Below the pieces are notes generated by a model that ran no database searches, was not told where the DNA came from, and saw only the letters and a list, made by a program, of their open reading frames with translations. A DNA stretch of 64,000 nucleotides from Methylocella silvestris BL2 (GTDB lineage: Bacteria; Pseudomonadota; Alphaproteobacteria; Rhizobiales; Beijerinckiaceae): positions 1,488,001-1,552,000 of the forward strand of contig NC_011666.1 in assembly GCF_000021745.1 (NCBI RefSeq), given 5' to 3'. Each line of letters begins with the position of its first letter. Positions within the stretch are counted from its first letter, which is position 1. The translations under genes and the position numbers were made by a program. This document shows, in pieces, positions 28,319-36,074 of this stretch.

Positions 28319-29635
28319 ATGACACCCCTCGACGCCTTGCTGGCGCGCCTTTATCTGCTGCACAAGAAAGACATCGAGCTGACGCTCGGGCGGATGGAGC
28401 GGCTGCTCGTCGCGCTGGGTTCGCCGCAAAAGAAACTGCCGCCGGTCATCCATGTCGCCGGCACCAATGGCAAGGGCTCGACCATCGCCTTCATGCGGGC
28501 GATCCTTGAGGCCGCGGGCCGGCGCGTCCATGTTTACACCTCGCCGCATCTTGTGCGGTTCCACGAGCGGATCCGGCTCGGCGCCGCCGGAGGCGGCAAA
28601 CTCGTCGGCGACGCCCAATTGTTCGACGCCCTCAGCCATTGCGAGGAGGTCAACGCCGGCGCGCCGATCACGTTCTTCGAGTTCACGACAGCCGCCGCCT
28701 TCAAGATCTTCAGCGAAGCGCCGGCCGACTATCTGCTGCTCGAAGTCGGTCTTGGCGGGCGCGGCGACGCCACCAATGTGATCTCCGATCCGCTGGCGAC
28801 GGTGGTGACCTCGATCTCAATCGACCATCCGGAATTTCTCGGCTCGACAATCGAGAAGATCGCCTATGAGAAGGCGGGCATTTTCAAGCCGGGCGTTCCC
28901 GCCGTGCTCGGCGCGCAGGATGAACGGGCGTTTGCCGTGCTGCGCATGGAGGCGGCGCGAAAAGGCGCGCCGGTGACGGCGGCCTCGCGCGATTATTCGG
29001 CGCGGGAGGAGCATGGCCGCTTCATCTTCGAGGATGAACGCGGCCTCATCGATCTGCCGCTGCCCCGGCTTCTCGGCCGCCACCAGCACCAGAACGCCGC
29101 AACCGCCATCGCCGTCACGCGGCTGATCGAGCCGGAGCTTGATGCGAAGGTCTATGAGCGGGGCCTCATCGAGGTCGATTGGCCGGCGCGCCTGCAAAAT
29201 CTGGTCAAGGGCCGGATCGCCGCGCTTGGCCCGAAAGGCGCCGAAATCTGGATCGACGGCGGCCACAATGAAGACGGCGGCCGCGCCATCGCCGAAGCCA
29301 TGGCGGATTTCGCCGACAAGAGCGAACGCCCGCTCGTCATCATCTGCGGCACGTTGACGACAAAGGACACCGGCGCTTTTCTGCGCTCCTTCAAGGGACT
29401 CGCCCAGCAGGTGATCGCCGTTCCCGTCGAGGCCGAGCATTATGGCAAGCCCGCGCGTGACGTCGCCGCCGCCGCAAGCGAAGTTGGCCTGCCAGCGGTC
29501 GCCTCCGAGAGCATCGAGGCCGCGCTGCGTTTCCTCGCGGTCCAGCACTGGCGTCAGCCGCCCCGCATCCTGATCGCCGGCAGCCTTTATCTCGCCGGCG
29601 AAGCTTTGCTTTTAAACGGAACGCCGCCCGCTTGA
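28319..29635 (+). CDS. folC: Folylpolyglutamate synthase / dihydrofolate synthase
   Basis: 438 residues of the Mur-ligase fold. ATP loop HVAGTNGKGSTIAFMRAIL, then YTSPHLVRFHERIRL, LEVGLGGRGDATNVI, IDHPEFLGSTIEKIAYEKAGIFK and the C-terminal IWIDGGHNEDGGRAIAEAM. It adds glutamate to dihydropteroate and folates. Co-directional with accD 23 bp upstream, so probably one transcript. Confidence 0.94.
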   Translation: MTPLDALLARLYLLHKKDIELTLGRMERLLVALGSPQKKLPPVIHVAGTNGKGSTIAFMRAILEAAGRRVHVYTSPHLVRFHERIRLGAAGGGKLVGDAQLFDALSHCEEVNAGAPITFFEFTTAAAFKIFSEAPADYLLLEVGLGGRGDATNVISDPLATVVTSISIDHPEFLGSTIEKIAYEKAGIFKPGVPAVLGAQDERAFAVLRMEAARKGAPVTAASRDYSAREEHGRFIFEDERGLIDLPLPRLLGRHQHQNAATAIAVTRLIEPELDAKVYERGLIEVDWPARLQNLVKGRIAALGPKGAEIWIDGGHNEDGGRAIAEAMADFADKSERPLVIICGTLTTKDTGAFLRSFKGLAQQVIAVPVEAEHYGKPARDVAAAASEVGLPAVASESIEAALRFLAVQHWRQPPRILIAGSLYLAGEALLLNGTPPA

Positions 29636-29700
29636 GCGCGTTTTCAGCCTATGCAAAACGTTAATACACAGCGCTACGCAAAAGCGGCAGGAGAACCGAT

Positions 29701-30678
29701 ATGCGCCAGGAGTTTTCCAGCCGCCGCGCGCTCTGCCTAGCCTTCGTCCTCCTTATCGGCGCCCCTCTGCCCGCCCCCGCGGCGCCAGCGACGATCGACC
29801 TTCCCGGGGCCGACGTCTATCCCGAAAGCATCACCTCGAAATCCGATGGGACGCTCTTTGTGGGCAGCGTCGCCAAGGGCGGCGTCATGCGAATCCCCCA
29901 AGAGGCGGGCCAAGCCGAATCTTTTATCGAGCCCGGAGCCTTTGGCAGCCGATCGATCTTCGGCGTGCTCGCCGACGACGCATCGAACACCCTGTGGGTA
30001 TGCTCCAACGACGCCTCGATGCTGAATACGCCCGGACCGAGCAAGGTCGAGGGCAGCTTCCTGAAAGGCTTCGACCTCACGACCGGGGCGCCAAAGACAA
30101 GCGCCCGGCTGCCCGGCGAGCACACCCTCTGTAACGACATCGCGATCGGTCCCGGCGGCGCGGTCTATGTGACCAACACTTTCGCCCCTGAAATCCTGAA
30201 ACTCGACCGCGCTCGGGACCGGCTCGAGGTGTGGTTGCGCGACTCCCTTTTCGAGCCGCCCAAAAATGGCGGCGGCCTCGATGGGATCGCCTTCGACGGC
30301 GACGGTAATCTCTATGTCAACACCTTCACGCCGGGCGAATTGTTCCGCATCGACGTCAAAGGCGGCGCGCCGGCCAAGATCACGCGGCTGCAGACGTCGC
30401 GGCCGCTGACGACGCCTGACGCGCTGCGGCGGCTCGATCAAAGCCACTTCCTGATGATCGAAGGCGACGGAAAGCTCGATCGCGTGACGGTGTCCGGCGA
30501 CAGCGCCAGGATCGAGACGATCGCAGACGGGTTCGGCGCGCCGACCAGCGTGACGCAGGTCGGCGAGACAGCTTTTGTGACGGACGGCCAGCTCCCGGGG
30601 CTGTTTTCAGGCAGCGGAGAGAGTCCGCGGCTGCCCTTCAGGCTTTACGCCGCGCCGCTCTCGCCGCGCGCCGACTGA
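29701..30678 (+). CDS. Exported SMP-30/NHL-type beta-propeller protein
   Basis: 325 residues. A signal peptide (RRALCLAFVLLIGAPLPAPA, cleavage near PAA-PA) is followed by propeller repeats of SMP-30/gluconolactonase style: VYPESITSKSDGTLFVGSV, NDIAIGPGGAVYVTNTF and LDGIAFDGDGNLYVNTFTPGELFRID. Such proteins are periplasmic lactonases or sugar-binding propellers; the substrate is not evident. GGAGA precedes the ATG by seven bases. It is 39 bp upstream of a PQQ-type dehydrogenase on the same strand, so the two may act on the same sugar or aldehyde. Confidence 0.8.
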   Translation: MRQEFSSRRALCLAFVLLIGAPLPAPAAPATIDLPGADVYPESITSKSDGTLFVGSVAKGGVMRIPQEAGQAESFIEPGAFGSRSIFGVLADDASNTLWVCSNDASMLNTPGPSKVEGSFLKGFDLTTGAPKTSARLPGEHTLCNDIAIGPGGAVYVTNTFAPEILKLDRARDRLEVWLRDSLFEPPKNGGGLDGIAFDGDGNLYVNTFTPGELFRIDVKGGAPAKITRLQTSRPLTTPDALRRLDQSHFLMIEGDGKLDRVTVSGDSARIETIADGFGAPTSVTQVGETAFVTDGQLPGLFSGSGESPRLPFRLYAAPLSPRAD

Positions 30679-30717
30679 CGGTCCAAACCCCGCCAAAAAA
30701 CAAAGAGGATGATGCTG

Positions 30718-32481
30718 ATGAACCGCCCCGCCGCGACCCTCAGCAGTCTTTATGCAGCGCCCTTGGCGGTGTTGATTATCGCGGCCTATGCGCCGTGGGC
30801 CGAAGCGCAGGAAACAGGCGAAAGCGGTCGCAAACAGGCGTGCGATTCGGCCGGCCTCTCGCTGCCGCGCGGCTTCTGCGCGACGATCTTCGCCGACAAT
30901 ATCGGCCACGCCAGGCAGCTCGCCGTCGCGCCGGACGGCACGGTCTATGTGAACACATGGAGCGGCGTCTACTACAAGAACGACAAGCCGCCGGAAGGCG
31001 GCTTTCTCGTCGCGCTCAAGGATAAGGACGGCGACGGACGCGCCGACGAGATCGTCCGCTTCGGCGAGACGGTCGCCACTGGCGGGCATGGCGGGACAGG
31101 CCTTGCGCTCTACAAGGGCGCGGTTTACGCGGAAATCAACGACCGCATCGTCCGCTACGCCCTCATCGGCGGCGCGCCGGAGCAAGAGCCGGAAACCATC
31201 GTCTCGGGCCTGCCGGTAACGGGCGATCATCCGATGCACCCCTTCGCAATCGGCTCCGCCGGCGATCTTTATGTCGATCTCGGCTCGGCCGACAACGCCT
31301 GCGAGGAAAAGAACCGCATGCCGCTATCGCCCGGACGAAACCCTTGCGTCGAGCTGGAGACGCGAGGCGGCGTCTGGCGCTACGACGCCAACAAGCGCGA
31401 TCAGCATTTTTCGCCGGCCGAGCGTTTTGCCTCCGGGCTGCGCAACGCCGAAGGGCTTTCCGTCGACCCCTCGGGCCGGATCTTCGCGACCCAACATGGC
31501 CGCGACCAGCTCGCCGAGAATTGGCCGCGCCTCTATACGCCGGAAGAGGGCCAAAATCTTCCTGCCGAAATTCTGGTCGAGCTGAAACATGGCGCCGATT
31601 ACGGCTGGCCCGAATGCTATTTCGACGACAAGCAGGAAAAGCTCGTGCTGGCGCCGGAATATGGCGGAGACGGCGGCCAGAAAATCGGCGTTTGCGCGGA
31701 AAAGACGCCGCCCGTCGCCTTCTTTCCCGCCCATTGGGCTCCGAATGACATGAAAATCTACCATGGCGCGCAGTTTCCCGCCGCCTATCGCGGCGGCGCC
31801 TTTATCGCGTTTCACGGCTCCTGGAACCGGGCGCCGGGGCCGCAGGGCGGCTACAATGTCGTGTTTCAGCCGCTCTCCGACGGCAGGGCCTCTGATCCTT
31901 ATGTGATATTTGCCGACGGATTCGCCGGGGCGCACAAAGAGCCCGGCCGAGCCGAACATCGTCCCTCGGGCCTCGCCATCGGGCCCGACGGCGCGCTCTA
32001 TATCTCGGACGATCAGGGCGGCCGCATCTGGCGCGTGACCTTCGAGGGCGGCGCGAACATCACGGCGATCGAGGCCGCGCCCGAGCCGGCTTCCGCCGCC
32101 GCGACGGCCGCCGCGGCCGAGCCGCCCGAAGGCGTTCATCCCGACGCAAGCGCCGAGGCGGCGCTGCCGATTCCCCCCGGCGCAAGCCCGGACGAAGTCG
32201 CTCTCGGTCGGCGCATCTTCGCCGGCGAAATCGCCGGGGCGACCTGCGGCGGCTGCCACGGCACCGACGGCAAGGGCACGCCGGTCGGCGCCGATCTGAC
32301 GAGCGGAACCTGGCTGTGGGGCGACGGAAGCCTTGAGTCGCTCATTACGACGATCACGAACGGCGTGCCGGAGCCGAAGCAACATGGCGGCGCCATGCCG
32401 CCGATGGGCGGCGTCAGCCTGTCAGAGCCCGAGATTCGCGCGGTCGCGGCCTATGTCTGGGCGCTCGGCCACCCCAATTGA
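30718..32481 (+). CDS. Exported PQQ-dependent sorbosone/glucose dehydrogenase-like propeller fused to cytochrome c
   Basis: 587 residues. Signal peptide ends at EAQ; residues ~40-450 form a beta-propeller resembling L-sorbosone and soluble glucose dehydrogenases (LPRGFCATIFADNIGHARQL, SPGRNPCVELETRGGVWRYD, GLRNAEGLSVDPSGRIFATQHGRD, FHGSWNRAPGPQGGYNVVF). After an Ala/Pro linker the last ~95 residues are a class I cytochrome c with CGGCH and a later methionine (MPPMGG) as probable axial ligand. Electrons would pass directly to the heme and the periplasmic chain. ATG 30718 is preferred over 30709/30712 because GAGG lies nine bases before it. Confidence 0.85.
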   Translation: MNRPAATLSSLYAAPLAVLIIAAYAPWAEAQETGESGRKQACDSAGLSLPRGFCATIFADNIGHARQLAVAPDGTVYVNTWSGVYYKNDKPPEGGFLVALKDKDGDGRADEIVRFGETVATGGHGGTGLALYKGAVYAEINDRIVRYALIGGAPEQEPETIVSGLPVTGDHPMHPFAIGSAGDLYVDLGSADNACEEKNRMPLSPGRNPCVELETRGGVWRYDANKRDQHFSPAERFASGLRNAEGLSVDPSGRIFATQHGRDQLAENWPRLYTPEEGQNLPAEILVELKHGADYGWPECYFDDKQEKLVLAPEYGGDGGQKIGVCAEKTPPVAFFPAHWAPNDMKIYHGAQFPAAYRGGAFIAFHGSWNRAPGPQGGYNVVFQPLSDGRASDPYVIFADGFAGAHKEPGRAEHRPSGLAIGPDGALYISDDQGGRIWRVTFEGGANITAIEAAPEPASAAATAAAAEPPEGVHPDASAEAALPIPPGASPDEVALGRRIFAGEIAGATCGGCHGTDGKGTPVGADLTSGTWLWGDGSLESLITTITNGVPEPKQHGGAMPPMGGVSLSEPEIRAVAAYVWALGHPN

Positions 32482-32483
32482 GA

Positions 32484-33479
32484 TCACCCGTCAGGCTGTG
32501 AAGCGAACAGGCTCAGTCCCAACCGCTCCGACAGAAAGCGGGCGACGAGGCGCCCCTTGACGCTATTGCCCGCATCATCGAGCCGCGGCGCGAACACGCC
32601 GAGCCCTGCCTTGCCAGGCGCGACCGCGACGACGCCGCCGGCGATCCCGCTTTTGCCGGGCAGGCCAACCTCGTAAAGCCAATCCCCAGAGTCCTGATAG
32701 AATCCGGCGCTGGCCATTACCGCCAGCGTTCGCTTGCAGGAGTCGGCGCTGGCCGCGCGCTGCTTCGTCAGCGGATTGACGCCGCCGTCGGCAAGACAAG
32801 CGCCCATCCGCGCGAGGTCCAGGGCGCTGACTTGCAGGCAACATTGGCGCGTATAAAGGTCGATGGCGTCAAGGGGATCGCAATAGATCCGCCCGCGCGC
32901 CTCGAGCAATTGCGCGATTGCCCGGTTGCGGGCGTTGCTCGCGAGGGCGCAGGCATAAATGTCGTCGTCGACAACGAGCGCGCGGCCGGCAAAGCGAGCC
33001 AGCCCCTCCGCGATGAAAGCCCATTTCTCGTCGAGGCTCGCGCCGGGAACGAGGCTCGTCGCGGCGATGGCTCCCGCATTGACCATTGGATTGGTCGCGC
33101 CGGTCGGACTCTGTTCGACTGCGCCGAGCGAATTGAACGGCAATCCGGTGGCGTTGACTCCCAGCCTCTCGCGGGCCGCCTCGAATCCCAGATGATCGCA
33201 GACAAGAGCGAAGACGAAGGGCTTCGACACGCTCATGATCGCGAATTCATGGGAAGAATCGCCGCTTGCATGCAGCGCGCCGTCGACGCCGGCAACCGCG
33301 ACTCCGAAAAGGTCGCTCGGCATGCGCGCCAGCGAGGGGTAGATGTCCGCGTTCGCGCCCTCGGCGTTGCCCTTGAACAGGCGATGCGCTTCCTCAACGA
33401 GAGCATCGACGCGATCCGAGGGCGGTAGGCGGCCGGTCGAAACGAAGGCGGCCGCGGCGTCGTTGGAGTCGCGGCTCAT
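32484..33479 (-). CDS. glsA: Glutaminase A
   Basis: 331 residues of the serine-dependent beta-lactamase-fold glutaminase that makes glutamate and ammonia. The catalytic SxxK is in IMSVSKPFVFAL (Ser83, Lys86). Other motifs are LPFNSLGAVEQ, TNPMVNAGAIAATSLV, NRAIAQLLEARGRI and GLPGKSGIAGGVVAVAPGK. It overlaps the stop of a transglutaminase-like gene (ATGA), so the pair is translationally coupled. Its end is two bases from the end of the convergent dehydrogenase gene. Confidence 0.93.
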   Translation of the reverse strand: MSRDSNDAAAAFVSTGRLPPSDRVDALVEEAHRLFKGNAEGANADIYPSLARMPSDLFGVAVAGVDGALHASGDSSHEFAIMSVSKPFVFALVCDHLGFEAARERLGVNATGLPFNSLGAVEQSPTGATNPMVNAGAIAATSLVPGASLDEKWAFIAEGLARFAGRALVVDDDIYACALASNARNRAIAQLLEARGRIYCDPLDAIDLYTRQCCLQVSALDLARMGACLADGGVNPLTKQRAASADSCKRTLAVMASAGFYQDSGDWLYEVGLPGKSGIAGGVVAVAPGKAGLGVFAPRLDDAGNSVKGRLVARFLSERLGLSLFASQPDG

Positions 33480-34384
33480 CCGGCGCGCTGCGCCGCTACA
33501 GGCACAGGCGCGGCGCTGACCGAAACGCAGACATTCATGGCAAGGAAGTCAGCCGCTTCGCCAAAATAGCCGCCTGCGACCGGCAGCGCCTGTTGCGGCG
33601 TGCGGGTTTCGCAGACGCGCACGAGATTGGCGCCGGCGATCAGCCCGTTGGTCGGATCATATTCGACCCAACCGGCGCCCGGGAGGTAGACGCTGACCCA
33701 CGCGTGGGTCGAGCCGCCGCCGCGCTGCGTTCCGGTGAGATCGTCATAGAGATAGCCGCTGACGAAACGCGCGGCGAGGCCGAGGCTGCGGATCGCCTCG
33801 ATCATCAGCATTGCAAAATCGCGGCAGGTTCCGGTCCCGAGCTCAAGCGTTTGCGCCGCCGTTTGCGTTCCTTCCTCATGGCGCGCGCCATAGGTCAGCT
33901 CCGCTTTTATGGCGTGCGTCATATCTTCCAGGAGCTGCAGCGTGCGCGTCTCGCCGGGCCCGGAGACGAAGCGGCGCGCGAAGGCGTCAACCGTGCGGTT
34001 TGGGTCCGGCTGCTGCCGCTCGGTGAGGCGCCCGAGATCAGGGACTTCCTCGGAGGCGTAGGAGAAGGGAAACAGCTCCGCCGCCGGATCGAGGCTGTAG
34101 ACAGGCAGCGCGGCGCCGATCGGATAATGGGTGAGGTCGAGCGTCGAGACGATGCTGAGCTCTTTCGTGCGCAGCGGCTCGGCCCATTCGAGATAGCAGA
34201 TCGAATTGTCGAACACATCATGCGCATAGCGCATTTTCGCGGGCGTCGGATGAACCGCAAGCGTCACGCTGTTGAGCCGCAGATCGTGGCTGTCGCGGGG
34301 ACGCAGCATCAGGCGATGGCGGGTCAGGCCGACGGGATTGCGATAGCTGTATTCCGTCGTATGGACGATATTGATTCGGGCCAT
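33476..34384 (-). CDS. Transglutaminase-like cysteine peptidase family protein
   Basis: 302 residues with the bacterial transglutaminase N-terminal domain (INIVHTTEYSYRNPVGLTRHR) and the papain-like core. The triad is visible: Cys187 in GTCRDFAMLMIEAIRSLG, His227 in STHAWVSVYLPGAGW and Asp243 in EYDPTNG. No signal peptide, so cytoplasmic. Family members act as proteases or amidases rather than true cross-linkers. The stop overlaps the glutaminase start, a pairing of two glutamine-acting families that suggests a shared function, not demonstrated. Confidence 0.88.
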   Translation of the reverse strand: MARINIVHTTEYSYRNPVGLTRHRLMLRPRDSHDLRLNSVTLAVHPTPAKMRYAHDVFDNSICYLEWAEPLRTKELSIVSTLDLTHYPIGAALPVYSLDPAAELFPFSYASEEVPDLGRLTERQQPDPNRTVDAFARRFVSGPGETRTLQLLEDMTHAIKAELTYGARHEEGTQTAAQTLELGTGTCRDFAMLMIEAIRSLGLAARFVSGYLYDDLTGTQRGGGSTHAWVSVYLPGAGWVEYDPTNGLIAGANLVRVCETRTPQQALPVAGGYFGEAADFLAMNVCVSVSAAPVPVAAQRAG

Positions 34385-34505
34385 GGCTCCCTCATCGCGG
34401 CGCTTTCGCCGACGACGCCGCGTGGCCCGTCGGCTTGGCCGCTTCGCCTCGTTTTATCAGGCCGGCGCGCCAATCACAAAAAATCGCGCGAGCCGCCATG
34501 CGGCT

Positions 34506-34862
34506 TCAGGCGCCCTCATATTCGGCCCAGCAATCCGGCGTCTCGAACACTTTTACGCATGAAAGCTGCGGCAATGGTCCCCGGATGCGCTCAAAGATCC
34601 AGATCGCGATCAGCTCGGCCGTCGGGTTTTCGAGACCCTCGATCTCATTCAGAAAATGGTGGTCGAGACGCGCCAGAAGCGGACCGAACGCCGCCTCGAT
34701 ATCGAAGAAATCGACGACGAAGCCGGTCACAGGATCGACCGGTCCCTGAAGCTCGAGTTCGACGCGATAGGAATGGCCGTGCAGCCTGTGGCAGCGATGC
34801 GTCTCGGCGACATGCGGCAGCCGGTGCGCCGCCTCGAAATGGAAGGCCTGAGTGATTTTCAT
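34506..34862 (-). CDS. queD: 6-carboxy-5,6,7,8-tetrahydropterin synthase
   Basis: 118 residues. Zinc ligands are the His of FEAAHRLPH and the pair in CHRLHGHSYRVELEL; the catalytic Cys lies in HRCHRLHGH and the Glu at the C-terminal VFETPDCWAEYEG. The enzyme makes carboxy-tetrahydropterin for 7-deazaguanine (queuosine) synthesis. It follows queE by 17 bp on the same strand. queC is not in the window. Confidence 0.93.
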   Translation of the reverse strand: MKITQAFHFEAAHRLPHVAETHRCHRLHGHSYRVELELQGPVDPVTGFVVDFFDIEAAFGPLLARLDHHFLNEIEGLENPTAELIAIWIFERIRGPLPQLSCVKVFETPDCWAEYEGA

Positions 34863-34879
34863 AAGGTTGAGGCTTTATT

Positions 34880-35515
34880 TTAGGGAATGCCGATGAGCTT
34901 GTGGGTTTGCAGGCTCAGGCGCCAATCGGGATGGGCGAGGCAATAGGCGACCGCCGCTTTGGTGTTGGCGTCGACATTGGCGCCGTCCATGGGCTGCAGC
35001 CAGAAATGCGCGAACTGAAGCCCGCTCAGGGCGTCCGGCAGAAGATCGTCCTGCGGATAAACGAGCTTTAGCTCCGAGCCGGCGGTCACGACGATCGGCG
35101 CTCCGGCCTTGGGGCTGACGCAGAGCCAATCGACGCCGGCGGGCGGCTCAAGCGTGCCATTGGTCTCGACCGCCGCTTCAAAGCCGCGGGCGTGGACGGC
35201 CGCAATCAGCGCGTCGTCGAGTTGCAGCAAGGGTTCGCCGCCGGTGAAGACGACATAGCGGCCGGCGGGTCCGCCAAGCCAGGCCGCCTCGATGGCGCCC
35301 GCGAGCTCCTCCGCGCCGCCGAAAACGCCGCCGCCGGGGCCGTCGGTTCCGATGAAATCGGTATCACAGAAGGGGCAGGCGGCGGCGGCGCGGTCTTTCT
35401 CGCGCCCCGACCAGAGGTTGCAGCCGGCAAAGCGACAGAACACGGCGGCGCGCCCGGCCTGGGCGCCCTCCCCCTGCAGGGTCGGAAAAATCTCCTTCAC
35501 CGCATAGCGGCCCAT
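34880..35515 (-). CDS. queE: 7-carboxy-7-deazaguanine synthase (radical SAM)
   Basis: 211 residues. The opening YAVKEIFPTLQGEGAQAGR is diagnostic. The iron-sulfur motif is the expanded form C-x14-C-x2-C (from GCNLWSG to CPFCDTDF), known for some proteobacterial QueE proteins. VFTGGEPLLQLD is the SAM-binding GGE motif. It contracts the product of QueD to carboxy-deazaguanine. ATG 35515 is chosen; a TTG at 35527 would add four residues. A terminator separates it from trxA upstream. Confidence 0.93.
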   Translation of the reverse strand: MGRYAVKEIFPTLQGEGAQAGRAAVFCRFAGCNLWSGREKDRAAAACPFCDTDFIGTDGPGGGVFGGAEELAGAIEAAWLGGPAGRYVVFTGGEPLLQLDDALIAAVHARGFEAAVETNGTLEPPAGVDWLCVSPKAGAPIVVTAGSELKLVYPQDDLLPDALSGLQFAHFWLQPMDGANVDANTKAAVAYCLAHPDWRLSLQTHKLIGIP

Positions 35516-35544
35516 GCCTGTCCCCAAACGCGGCCTCTAAAGCA

Positions 35545-35570
35545 AAAAGGACCTCTCGCGAGGTCCTTTT
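35545..35570 (-). terminator. Rho-independent terminator of trxA
   Basis: AAAAGGACCTC and GAGGTCCTTTT form a perfect 11-bp stem around a four-base loop, with T5 following on the minus strand. It stands between trxA and queE, both on the minus strand, and would end trxA transcripts. The symmetric A/T ends could make it bidirectional. Confidence 0.85.
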
Positions 35571-35651
35571 GCCGGAAGAAGCACGCTTTTTAAAGCATGA
35601 TCTTCAACACTCGCCCGATCCGGGGATGAAGATCAGAGGTAATTTGAAAGG

Positions 35652-35975
35652 TCAGATGGCCTCGGAAATCCATCTCTTCAGCTCGCCCTTCGGCGCGGCG
35701 CCAACCTTGGTCGAGGTCATCTTGCCGTCCTTGAACAGCATCAGCGTCGGGATGCTGCGAATGCCGTAAGCGCCGGCGACGCCCGGATTTTCATCGACGT
35801 TGAGCTTGGCGATGGTCACCTTGCCCTCTAGCTCGGCGGCGATCTCCTCGAGCGCCGGACCGATCATTTTGCACGGGCCGCACCATTCCGCCCAGAAATC
35901 CACGACGACGGGACCGCCGGCGCCGACCACGTCGGATTTGAAATTCGCATCGGTGACTTTGACGGTCGACGACAT
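35652..35975 (-). CDS. trxA: Thioredoxin
   Basis: 107 residues, the standard length, with active site [20 protein letters not shown] and the cis-proline loop [14 protein letters not shown]. It is the general cytoplasmic disulfide reductant. ATG 35975 ([11 protein letters not shown]) is preferred over a TTG two codons upstream. It lies 99 bp downstream of addA on the same strand; that addBA-trxA order is common in Hyphomicrobiales, as I recall. A terminator follows. Confidence 0.97.
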   Translation of the reverse strand: MSSTVKVTDANFKSDVVGAGGPVVVDFWAEWCGPCKMIGPALEEIAAELEGKVTIAKLNVDENPGVAGAYGIRSIPTLMLFKDGKMTSTKVGAAPKGELKRWISEAI

Positions 35976-36074
35976 GAGCAACTCTCGTTTGGGGCGACGA
36001 CAGGCGCGCCCGCCCTACGGCGGGACAGTCCCCGCCAGATTCGGATTTTAACGTAAGAAGACGCCGCCGCCCCG

